From Actinacidiphila acidipaludis (lineage in GTDB: Bacteria; Actinomycetota; Actinomycetes; Streptomycetales; Streptomycetaceae), in NCBI RefSeq assembly GCF_019890725.1, contig NZ_JAINZZ010000048.1:1-61692 (forward strand): a stretch of DNA of 61,692 nt, read 5' to 3'. Below are positions 26,244-33,870 of the stretch, in pieces (the stretch's first letter is position 1; the number at the start of each line of letters is the position of its first letter). A model generated the notes under the pieces. The model saw only the letters and a program-made list of their open reading frames with translations, searched no databases and was not told the origin of the DNA. Position numbers and translations under genes: made by a program.

Positions 26244-26942
26244 ATGACGCCCGCACCCAAGCCCCCGATGCGCGCCACCCTCGTGGCGGCCGCGCTCCAG
26301 CTCTTCACCGAGCGCGGGTTCGAGCAGACCACGGTCGACGACATCGTGGCGCTGGCCGGTGTGGGGCGGCGTTCCTTCTTCCGCTACTTCCCCTCCAAGG
26401 AGTCGGTGGTCTTCCCCGACCACGAGGGCTGCCTGCGGCAGATGACCGAGTTCCTGGCCGACCCCGAGGGCGACGCCGCCGACCCCGTGGACCGCGTGAA
26501 CGACGCCGCCCGGCTGGTCCTGCGGATGTACACCAACGACCCGGAGTTCTCGGTCCGCCGCTACGAGCTGACCCGGCAGGTCCCGGCGCTGCGCTCGCAC
26601 GAGCTGTCGGTCGTCCGCCGTTACGAGAACACGCTCGCCAACTACCTTCGGGCCCGTTTCGCCGCCCGGCCGGACGGCAGGCTGCGGGCCGACGTGATCG
26701 CCGCGGCCGTCGTCGCCGCCCACAACCACGCCCTGCGCACCTGGCTGCGCTCGGGGGCGTCGATCGACCCGGACGCCGAGGTCGACCACGCCCTGGCGTA
26801 CGTGACGGCCACCTGGCCGGACCGCCAGGACCGGGAGCCGGAGAAGGACACCTCGCCGGCCGACGACGTGGTGGTGATGGTCGCCCGCCGCGGAACGCCC
26901 ATGTGGCGTGTGGTCCAGGGCGTTCAGGGCGTCCTCGACTAG
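26244..26942 (+). CDS. TetR-family regulator
   Basis: A 232-residue regulator with an N-terminal helix-turn-helix (about residues 10-56): AALQLFTERGFEQTTVDDIV then GVGRRSFFRYFPSKESVVF. The C-terminal domain is helical and ligand binding. It is divergent from the acyl-CoA dehydrogenase, so it probably represses that gene and is relieved by an acyl-CoA. It lies just left of the phosphonate cluster, but its partner looks like the dehydrogenase, not the cluster. The C-terminal tail (DDVVVMVARRGTPMWRVVQG) is longer than in many members. Confidence 0.88.
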   Translation: MTPAPKPPMRATLVAAALQLFTERGFEQTTVDDIVALAGVGRRSFFRYFPSKESVVFPDHEGCLRQMTEFLADPEGDAADPVDRVNDAARLVLRMYTNDPEFSVRRYELTRQVPALRSHELSVVRRYENTLANYLRARFAARPDGRLRADVIAAAVVAAHNHALRTWLRSGASIDPDAEVDHALAYVTATWPDRQDREPEKDTSPADDVVVMVARRGTPMWRVVQGVQGVLD

Positions 26943-27016
26943 GAGAAATCGCGCATTCAGCGCGCCCTGTCACTTTCCTGCCGCCCGCCAGGATGATCCT
27001 TGACCGCCCCCGCCGG

Positions 27017-27048
27017 AATGATGTTAAGGTCTAGACCTGCCGATCATT
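27017..27048. promoter_or_regulatory. Composite palindrome with DasR-like core upstream of the phosphonate cluster
   Basis: A perfect 12-base palindrome AGGTCTAGACCT (27027-27038) contains GGTCTAGACC, the core of DasR-responsive elements. It is framed symmetrically by AATGAT (27017-27022) and ATCATT (27043-27048), each four bases away. It lies 34 bases before the GTG of the acyl carrier protein gene. The flanking base on each side (A/T rather than T/A) departs from the usual TGGTCTAGACCA pattern, so another regulator is possible. Confidence 0.55.
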
Positions 27049-27081
27049 TCTGGTTCACTTTTACGACACCGGGGGTCCATC

Positions 27082-27342
27082 GTGTCTGAACTTTCGATGC
27101 TCGGACTGATAGATCTGCTCCGCGAGTTCGGCGAACAGGACGAAGACGTCGACATCGACCTGAGCCCGGAGCATTCCGCCCGATCCCTCCAGGAACTCGG
27201 ATTCGACTCCCTGGGTGTGTTCAACGTCACCGTGCAGATCTCCAGCCGGTTCGGCGTGGAAATTCCCTACGACGACACCGCCTCGGCGAAAAGCGTCGAG
27301 GACCTGCTGCAGGTCGTCAACAAGGCGCTCGCTGCCCGGTAA
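27082..27342 (+). CDS. Stand-alone acyl carrier protein
   Basis: An 86-residue four-helix carrier protein. The phosphopantetheine site is Ser43 in LGFDSLGVFNV; acidic residues dominate helix II and the N-terminal extension (EQDEDVDIDLSPE). GTG 27082 has GGGGG six bases upstream. It is the first gene of the phosphonate cluster, 24 bases before the amidotransferase. In this context it may carry an acyl or beta-ketoacyl group for the AfsA-like protein, or an amino-acyl unit for the amidotransferase; both are inference. No ketosynthase or phosphopantetheinyl transferase is in the window. Confidence 0.88.
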   Translation: MSELSMLGLIDLLREFGEQDEDVDIDLSPEHSARSLQELGFDSLGVFNVTVQISSRFGVEIPYDDTASAKSVEDLLQVVNKALAAR

Positions 27343-27365
27343 CCGCCCGACGACGGGGGAAAACC

Positions 27366-29204
27366 ATGTGCGGAATAGCCGGCTGGGTCGACCCTGCCCG
27401 GAATCTGCGGGACCACGGCCCGCTGCTCGAACGGATGACCGCCACGATCCACCGCCGAGGACCGGACGCCCAGGGTGTCTGGACCGGTGAGCACGCGGCG
27501 TTCGGCCACCGCCGGCTGGCGGTGATCGACCTGGAGCACGGCGGCCAGCCCATGACCGCCACGGCCGGCGGCCGGGAGTACGTCCTGACCTTCAGCGGTG
27601 AGATCTACAACTACCGTGCGCTGCGCGAGGAGTTGGCGCAGCGCGGCCACTCCTTCCGCACCGCGAGCGACACCGAGGTGCTGCTGCGCTCGTACCTCGA
27701 GTGGGGCACCGCCTGCGTGGCCCGGCTGGAGGGGATGTTCGCCTTCGCCGTGTGGGACCCGCGCCACGGTCGATTACTCCTGGGACGCGACCGGCTGGGC
27801 ATCAAGCCCCTCTACTACGCACGCGCGGGCACCGGAATCGTTTTCGGCTCCGAGCCCAAGGTGCTGCTGGCGTCAGGACAGGTCGCCCCCGAGGTGGACG
27901 CGGCCGGCCTGCGCGAGGTGCTCGACATGGTCAAGACCCCGGGTGCCGCGGTCTTCCGCGGCATGCGGGAACTGCCGCCGGGCCACTACCTGACCCTGGA
28001 CTCCTCCGGCACAACCGAGCACCGCTACTGGGCCCTGGAGGCCACCGAGCACACTGACAGCCTGCCCGACACCGTCGGCCGGGTGCGCGACCTGCTGGAA
28101 CAGGTCGTCGGAGACCAGCTGGTCAGCGACGTGCCCCGGTGCACCCTGCTGTCCGGGGGCCTGGACTCGTCCGCGATCACGGCGATCGCCGCCGCGGCCC
28201 TGCGGCCGGAGACCCTGCGCACCTTCGCCGTGGACTTCGCCTCCGCAGCCGAGTCGTTCGCACAGGACGCGGTCCGCCGCAGCCCCGACTTCCCGCACGC
28301 CCGCGCGCTCGCCGAGCACCTCGGCACCGACCACCACGAGGTGCTGCTCGACGGCGACCGTCTGCTGGACCCCGACGTCCGCACCGCCGTGCTGACGGCC
28401 ACCGACCTGCCGCCCGCCTACTGGGGCGACATGTGGCCGTCGCTGCTGCTGCTCTTCGACGAGGTCAAGCGGCACTCCACCGTGGCGCTGTCCGGCGAGG
28501 GCGCCGACGAGCTCTTCGGCGGGTACCAGTGGTTCTTCAACCCCGCGGCGGTCGACGGTGACACCTTCCCCTGGCTGACCTCGGGATCCAGTCGCTACTT
28601 CGGCGGTCTGAAGCTGTTCGACCGCGGCTTCCTGGACGGTCTGCACCTGGCCGAGGCCCGCCGGCAGAGCTACCTGGACGCCGTGGCGGTGGTCCCGGTC
28701 CTCGACGGGGAGGCCCCGGAGGAGGCCCGGATGCGGCGGGTCGGCCACCTCAACCTGACCCGTTTCCTGCAGACCCTCCTCGACCGCAAGGACCGCATGA
28801 GCATGGGCGTCGGCCTGGAGGTGCGGGTCCCGTTCTGCGACCACCGGCTGGTCGAGTACGTGTTCAACATCCCGTGGCGCCTCAAGTCCTTCGACGGGCG
28901 CGAGAAGAGCGTGCTGCGGGAATCCGTCCGCGACCTGCTTCCGGCGTCGATCCTCGACCGCAAGAAGAATCCCTATCCGGCCATTCAGGACGGCGGATAC
29001 GAGTCGGGTCTGCGCAAAATGCTGCTGGACGTCGTCCACGAACCGTCGTCTCCCGTTCTGCCGCTGCTCGACCGCGCAAAGGTCGACGCACAACTGCAAA
29101 GGGATTCCACCGCGGTGAGTCTGCCGTATTCACGGGGCAGCATGGAAATGTGCCTCTGGCTGAACGCGTGGCTGGAAAGGTACGGGGTCGCACTCGCGCT
29201 CTGA
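27366..29204 (+). CDS. asnB: Glutamine-dependent asparagine-synthetase-type amidotransferase, TTA codon
   Basis: A 612-residue protein with class II glutaminase and AsnB domains. Cys2 in MCGIAGW is the glutaminase nucleophile; the ATP pyrophosphatase loop SGGLDSS lies near residues 263-269; GEGADELFGGY and DRKDRMSMGVGLEVRVPFCDHR follow. It activates a carboxylate with ATP and adds ammonia from glutamine. In biosynthetic clusters such enzymes often amidate or cyclise a product rather than make asparagine. ATG 27366 has GGGGG upstream. Codon 137 is TTA (27774-27776), the only one noticed in the cluster, which makes the whole pathway a bldA candidate. Confidence 0.9.
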   Translation: MCGIAGWVDPARNLRDHGPLLERMTATIHRRGPDAQGVWTGEHAAFGHRRLAVIDLEHGGQPMTATAGGREYVLTFSGEIYNYRALREELAQRGHSFRTASDTEVLLRSYLEWGTACVARLEGMFAFAVWDPRHGRLLLGRDRLGIKPLYYARAGTGIVFGSEPKVLLASGQVAPEVDAAGLREVLDMVKTPGAAVFRGMRELPPGHYLTLDSSGTTEHRYWALEATEHTDSLPDTVGRVRDLLEQVVGDQLVSDVPRCTLLSGGLDSSAITAIAAAALRPETLRTFAVDFASAAESFAQDAVRRSPDFPHARALAEHLGTDHHEVLLDGDRLLDPDVRTAVLTATDLPPAYWGDMWPSLLLLFDEVKRHSTVALSGEGADELFGGYQWFFNPAAVDGDTFPWLTSGSSRYFGGLKLFDRGFLDGLHLAEARRQSYLDAVAVVPVLDGEAPEEARMRRVGHLNLTRFLQTLLDRKDRMSMGVGLEVRVPFCDHRLVEYVFNIPWRLKSFDGREKSVLRESVRDLLPASILDRKKNPYPAIQDGGYESGLRKMLLDVVHEPSSPVLPLLDRAKVDAQLQRDSTAVSLPYSRGSMEMCLWLNAWLERYGVALAL

Positions 29205-29260
29205 ACGCGGACGACGCGACGGTTCGGTGTTTCACGGCACATCGTCGAAGGGGGAATTCT

Positions 29261-30397
29261 GTGCTTGCCGGCGAGAAGTTTCTGGACATCCTGAACGGTG
29301 CGGAAATCGGTTGTGTGAGCAGTGTGCCCTGTTCTTTCTTCGCGGCACCACTGCGCCTGCTCGACGGCGACCCCCGGTTCCGGCACGTCCCGGGCGTCAA
29401 CGAGGGCAGCAGCCTGGCCGTCGCGGCCGGGGCCCTGCTGGGGGGCGAGCGCGCCGCGGTCATCGCCCAGAACAGCGGCTTCGGCAACATGATCAACCCG
29501 CTGACCTCGCTGGTGCTGCCCTACCGCATCCCGGTCCTGGTCTTCATGAGCATGCGTGGATGGCCGGCCATCGCCTCGGGCGAGGAACAGCACGAGTGGA
29601 TGGGCAAGGTCTCCGCGGACTGGCTCGGCTCCCTCGGGATCGCCACGCACTGGCTCACCGGCGACGAGTCCGAGCAGGTCGAGACGCTGCAGCGGGCGCT
29701 GGACGGCACACGTCGTGGCGATCCGGCCTTCGTGCTGGTGCCCAAGGGCACGTTCCCACCCCCGGACACGCCCGCCGGCGCCGCGTCCGCGAGGGACGAC
29801 GCGTCGCCGGGCGTCCCGCGCGGCGTGACCCGGGAGCAGCTGGTGGACGCCGTCACCGCCTCCGACACGGATGGCGGCGGCGACCAGGTGGTGCTGTCCA
29901 CCACCGGCTACATGTCCCGGGCCCTGTTCGCGGGCGGCGACCGTCCCGGCAACTTCTACATGCAGGGATCGATGGGCCACGTGGCGTCGCTGTCCCTCGG
30001 GGTCGCGCTGTCCCGCCCGGACCGGCGCGTGGTGGTCCTGGACGGTGACGGCGCGGTGCTGATGCACATGGGCGTACTCGCGACGATCGGCGCCCACCAC
30101 CCGCGGAACCTCGTGCACGTCGTCTTCGACAACGGCGCCTACGGCTCGACCGGCGGGCAGCCCGTCGGGGTCCGCGTGGACTTCGCGGCGGCCGCCGCCG
30201 CGGCCGGCTACCGGCACACCCACCAGGCGGACGATGTGGCCTCGGTCCGCGAGGCGCTGGCCGCCACACGGACCCGGCCCGGCCCGCACCTGCTGGTGGC
30301 CCGCGGCGTAGAGAGCGCGGGCGTCGGCTCCCGGGCGTCCGACGCGATCGCCCCGGACCGGATGGCCGGCCGTTTCACCCGGCACGTCTCCGGCTGA
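29261..30397 (+). CDS. ppd: Phosphonopyruvate decarboxylase
   Basis: A 378-residue TPP enzyme that drives phosphonate formation by converting phosphonopyruvate to phosphonoacetaldehyde and CO2. The N-terminal half has VPCSFFAAPLR and the TPP glutamate Glu48 in GVNEGSSLA, then AQNSGFGNMINPLTSL; the C-terminal half has VVVLDGDGAVLMHMG and VFDNGAYGSTGGQ, the diphosphate-binding motif. Sulfopyruvate decarboxylase is a close relative, but the PEP mutase two genes downstream settles the phosphonate role. GTG 29261 has AAGGGGG just upstream. It follows the amidotransferase by 56 bases on the same strand. Confidence 0.9.
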   Translation: MLAGEKFLDILNGAEIGCVSSVPCSFFAAPLRLLDGDPRFRHVPGVNEGSSLAVAAGALLGGERAAVIAQNSGFGNMINPLTSLVLPYRIPVLVFMSMRGWPAIASGEEQHEWMGKVSADWLGSLGIATHWLTGDESEQVETLQRALDGTRRGDPAFVLVPKGTFPPPDTPAGAASARDDASPGVPRGVTREQLVDAVTASDTDGGGDQVVLSTTGYMSRALFAGGDRPGNFYMQGSMGHVASLSLGVALSRPDRRVVVLDGDGAVLMHMGVLATIGAHHPRNLVHVVFDNGAYGSTGGQPVGVRVDFAAAAAAAGYRHTHQADDVASVREALAATRTRPGPHLLVARGVESAGVGSRASDAIAPDRMAGRFTRHVSG

Positions 30398-30555
30398 CCG
30401 CGGCCGGGCGCGGCGGAACGGCTCCGGCGCCGCGATCCGGAGCAGTACCGAAGGGCTCCGGCGCGGTTCAGGCGCGAGATCCGGCACGTGATCCCGCATG
30501 TGGTCCGGAGCCAGCGACAGCACACACCGACAGCAGATGACGTGAAGGGCGTGAC

Positions 30556-31593
30556 GTGTCCGTACAGGTGCAGGAGATCTCCCGCCGGACCTCCCCGGGG
30601 CTGGCGTTCGACCAGACCGTCCCGAAGAAGCTCGTGCACAAGCACGCGCTCGACCAGGTGTTCGTCACCGGCTGGGAGGAGCTGCCGGACCGGACGCTGG
30701 TCGCCGCCGTCCTGCCCCGGGCGCACGGGCTGTACTGCGAGTACCCGGTCGAGGACCGGCTGCCCGACATCGCCCTGATCACCGAGGTGTGCCGGCAGGC
30801 ATGCTTCCTGGTGGCACACACCCGGTTCGACGTGCCGTTCGCCGACAACCGCTACCAGTTCCTGCTGCAGGAGCTGGAGACCCGGCTGGCGGACCCCGAA
30901 CTCCTGCCGCCGGCACGTCCCGTGGAGCTGGTGGCGGAGTGCACCATCGAGGAGACGCGGCGGCGCGGCGGCGAACTCACCGCCCTGGTCTGGCGGTTCC
31001 GCGTCAGCGACCGTTCCGGCGAGGTGCACGTCGCGGACGCGCGGATGCGGATGGTGTGGATCGACCGCGGGGACTGGCGCCGGATGCGGGACTCCATGCG
31101 CCGTGGCCGCCGACTGTCCGTCGCCGAGGGCGGCCGGCGCCTCGCCCCCGGCACGGTGACCGCCCGGAGCGTGGGCCGCCGCAACCAGGACAACGTCGCG
31201 CTGCAGACCGTCACGCAGGACGAGCAGGGCTTCCACGCCGAGGTGCGGGCCGACCTGCAGCACCCGGTGCTCTTCGACCATCCCATCGACCACATCTACG
31301 CCATGGTCCAGCTCGAGGCGACACGGCAGCTCGCGGTCTCCGCCCACGCGCGGACCCGCGACCTGCCGGCCGCCGAGCTCGAACTGGCCTCCTGCGCGGC
31401 GCGGTTCGTCTCGGTCGCCGAGTTCGACCTGCCGCTGCGACTGGACCTGCCGCGCCCCGTCGGCACCGGCGACCGGTCCGGCGAGCTGGAGCACGCCGTC
31501 CGTCTGAGCCAGGGCGACCGGCTCGTCTCGGAGTTCCGGCTGACCACCCGGCCCCGCCGCGTCTACCCCGAGCGGCCGGCCGCCGGCCACTGA
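30556..31593 (+). CDS. AfsA/ScbA-type double-hotdog protein (A-factor synthase family)
   Basis: A 345-residue protein with two hotdog (A-factor biosynthesis) domains. It aligns in style with ScbA: VHKHALDQVFVTGW for LVHR..VQDAFPVSW, ITEVCRQACF with Glu77 (ScbA Glu78), RRNQDNVAL for RDEDVVL, and HPVLFDHPIDHIYAMVQLEATRQLA with Glu254 and Arg257 (ScbA Glu240 and Arg243). So both proposed catalytic centres are kept. Classical members join a beta-ketoacyl thioester to dihydroxyacetone phosphate on the way to gamma-butyrolactone signals. Here it lies between the two core phosphonate genes and no butyrolactone receptor is near, so it may be a signal maker or a pathway enzyme. Confidence 0.88.
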   Translation: MSVQVQEISRRTSPGLAFDQTVPKKLVHKHALDQVFVTGWEELPDRTLVAAVLPRAHGLYCEYPVEDRLPDIALITEVCRQACFLVAHTRFDVPFADNRYQFLLQELETRLADPELLPPARPVELVAECTIEETRRRGGELTALVWRFRVSDRSGEVHVADARMRMVWIDRGDWRRMRDSMRRGRRLSVAEGGRRLAPGTVTARSVGRRNQDNVALQTVTQDEQGFHAEVRADLQHPVLFDHPIDHIYAMVQLEATRQLAVSAHARTRDLPAAELELASCAARFVSVAEFDLPLRLDLPRPVGTGDRSGELEHAVRLSQGDRLVSEFRLTTRPRRVYPERPAAGH

Positions 31594-31812
31594 TCGTCGC
31601 CCCGCGTCCACCCCGGACGTCCGGCACTCGCCACCGGCGACGGACCGGACCGCCGCCCCCGGCCGCAGCCCGACGCGCACAGCCACACCGCATCACGTAC
31701 GGCACCCGAACCACCGCTCCCGCTCCCGTCCCGTCCCCTTCCCCGGACACCGCAGTCCCCGTCCCCGGACACCGCACATCCCGAGCGCACGAGAAGCAAC
31801 GAGAGGACCGGC

Positions 31813-32679
31813 ATGACGCTCATGACAGGCAAGGCCACCGCCCTGCGCACGACCCTCGCCGACGGCGCGGGGCCGCTGCTCGTGGCGGGCGCCCACGACG
31901 GCCTGACCGCCGTCCTGGCCGAGCAGGCCGGGTTCGGCGCGGTGTGGGCGTCGAGTTTCGAGATCTCCGCCGCCGCCGCGCTGCCCGACGCCAGCCTGCT
32001 CGGCATGGGCGAGTACCTGACGGCGACCCGGCAGATGAACGACGCCGTCACCGTGCCCGTGATCGCCGACTGCGACACCGGCTTCGGCAACAACCTCAAC
32101 GTCGTGCACGCCGTGCAGCAGTACGAGGCGGCCGGGGTGGCCGCCGTCTGCTTCGAGGACAAGCACTTCCCCAAGCTCAACAGTTTCGCCGGACAGGGCC
32201 AGGACCTGGTGTCCGCCGAGGAGTTCGCGGGCAAGATCGAGGCGGCCAAGAAGGCCCAGCGCGACCCGGACTTCGTGGTGATCGCCCGGACCGAGACGCT
32301 GATCGCCGGCGGCACCGTGGACCAGGCCCTGGAGCGCAGCCACGCCTACGCCGACGCCGGCGCGGACGCGCTGCTGATCCACTCCAAGGACCGCACGCCC
32401 GAGCGGGTCGTGGAGTTCCTGCGCCGCTGGGACCGGAGGCTGCCGGCCGTCGTCGTGCCGACCACCTACTTCGACTGGAGCGCGGCGGCGGCGTGGGAGG
32501 CGGGCGCGGCCGTCGTGATCTTCGCGAACCAGGGGCTGCGCGCGACGGTCACGGCCACCCGCTCGACCCTCGACCACATCGTGAACAACGGCAGTTCGGC
32601 CGAGCTCGAGGGGTCCATCGCCAGCGTCAAGGAGATCTTCGGCATCCAGAAGCTGGACCAGTGGCTCGCCTACGAGTGA
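31813..32679 (+). CDS. pepM: Phosphoenolpyruvate phosphomutase (PEP mutase)
   Basis: A 288-residue isocitrate-lyase-superfamily barrel that forms the C-P bond by converting PEP to phosphonopyruvate. The diagnostic motif EDKHFPKLNSF (115-125) fits EDK-x5-NS exactly, and the metal-binding ADCDTGFGN (85-93) precedes it. This motif separates true PEP mutases from phosphonopyruvate hydrolases and methylisocitrate lyases. The equilibrium favours PEP, so the decarboxylase upstream is needed to pull it. ATG 31813 has GAGAGGA upstream; ATG 31822 is an alternative start. The 220 bases before it are C-rich with a repeated CCCCGGACACCGCA and hold no gene. Confidence 0.95.
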   Translation: MTLMTGKATALRTTLADGAGPLLVAGAHDGLTAVLAEQAGFGAVWASSFEISAAAALPDASLLGMGEYLTATRQMNDAVTVPVIADCDTGFGNNLNVVHAVQQYEAAGVAAVCFEDKHFPKLNSFAGQGQDLVSAEEFAGKIEAAKKAQRDPDFVVIARTETLIAGGTVDQALERSHAYADAGADALLIHSKDRTPERVVEFLRRWDRRLPAVVVPTTYFDWSAAAAWEAGAAVVIFANQGLRATVTATRSTLDHIVNNGSSAELEGSIASVKEIFGIQKLDQWLAYE

Positions 32680-32710
32680 ACGGCCCCCTACCCCGAGAGG
32701 AGTTGACGAG

Positions 32711-33865
32711 TTGACCACCAGTCCTGCCACCGCAAACCTCGGCCCGCAGGCCGCCCCGGACCGCGTCGGCGTCGCCGAGCGCGCCATCGCCCTGAACATC
32801 ATGTGCCATCCCTCGCGCCTGCCCATGGCCGAGGAACTCGCCGCGGACCTCGGCCCGGCGGTCCGGATCGTGCTCGACCCCGAGCCGGACGCCCCCGCCG
32901 ACGCCGTACGCTGCGCTGCCGAAGCGTGGGCGGCGAGCGGCCCCGAGCACTCCCATGTCCTGGTCCTCCAGGACGACATGACACTCACGCCGGACTTCAC
33001 CCGGCGCCTGGTGAACGCCGTCACCACCCACCCCGGCGACGTGATCGCGCTGTTCGCCGCGTGGTCCAGCGCCACGTCGGGCGCCGCCCGGCTGGCCGCG
33101 CTCAACGGGTACTCCTGGCTCTCGTGGCGCGCCGACTACGTACCGGGTCCGGCGCTGGTGATGCCGGCCACCCTGGCGCGGGAGTTCAGCGCGTTCCTCC
33201 GGGCCGCCGAGGACCGCAGCACCGGTGATGCGGGTCTGCTGCAGTCCTTCCTGTCCGCACGGGGGCGCCGTTCGCTGCTCACCGTGCCGTCCCTGGCGCA
33301 GCACGACGTGCGGGGCGCCGACTCCGTGCTCGGCAACGGCGTGACCAAGGGGGTGCGGCGCAGCGTCTGCTTCGCCGGCGACCTCGCCGAGGAGCCGGAC
33401 GCGGGTCGTCCGGAGGCGGACGCCGCGGTGTTCGAGGCCCCGGAGTCGCCGTTCGTGTCGCAGCAGGACTTCACCGCTTATGTGAACGTCAAGGACCGCT
33501 CGCCGCAGGACCTGGTGGGCACCGACGTCCCGGCGGAGCGCTGGCTGGCCGGGCGGGGCGCCGACGCGGGGCTGCTCGGCGAGGCGTGGGTGGCCGCTCG
33601 CCAGGCGCTGCCGGCCGAACTCGGCGGGCTGGTGCGGGCGGAGCGGCTGTACCAGACATGGCTGAGCGCGGTGTGTCTCGGCGTCCTCTCCCTTGGCGCG
33701 CCGGCCGGCGCGGGTCTGAGCGCCGCGGGTGAGGCGGCGCTGGCGACCACGGTGCCCGGCGTGTACCGGCGGGTGTTCACGGACGCGGTGCTGGAGCAAC
33801 TGGCCGCGGCGAGCCTGCCGATGCTGAAGGCGGGCTACGACGCCGGCCGGAAGATGGCGGGGTAG
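32711..33865 (+). CDS. GT-A-like glycosyltransferase-type protein, paralogue 1
   Basis: A 384-residue protein whose N-terminal half resembles a nucleotide-sugar transferase (GT-A) fold: IALNIMCHPSR at the start of the first strand, a DPEPDAP segment, then HVLVLQDDMTLTPDF, where QDD may be the DxD-like metal site. Later comes LTVPSLAQHDV. The C-terminal 130 residues are helical. It starts at TTG 32711, with AGGAG eight bases upstream, 31 bases after PEP mutase. The next gene is a clear paralogue. Transfer of a sugar or nucleotide-activated group in the phosphonate pathway is inferred only. Confidence 0.6.
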   Translation: MTTSPATANLGPQAAPDRVGVAERAIALNIMCHPSRLPMAEELAADLGPAVRIVLDPEPDAPADAVRCAAEAWAASGPEHSHVLVLQDDMTLTPDFTRRLVNAVTTHPGDVIALFAAWSSATSGAARLAALNGYSWLSWRADYVPGPALVMPATLAREFSAFLRAAEDRSTGDAGLLQSFLSARGRRSLLTVPSLAQHDVRGADSVLGNGVTKGVRRSVCFAGDLAEEPDAGRPEADAAVFEAPESPFVSQQDFTAYVNVKDRSPQDLVGTDVPAERWLAGRGADAGLLGEAWVAARQALPAELGGLVRAERLYQTWLSAVCLGVLSLGAPAGAGLSAAGEAALATTVPGVYRRVFTDAVLEQLAAASLPMLKAGYDAGRKMAG

Positions 33866-33870
33866 CGCGC

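Noticed and set aside
26244..26942. TetR regulator as a butyrolactone receptor for the AfsA-like protein
   Set aside because: It is divergent from an acyl-CoA dehydrogenase and its sequence lacks features I would associate with ArpA-type receptors, so the dehydrogenase is the better partner.
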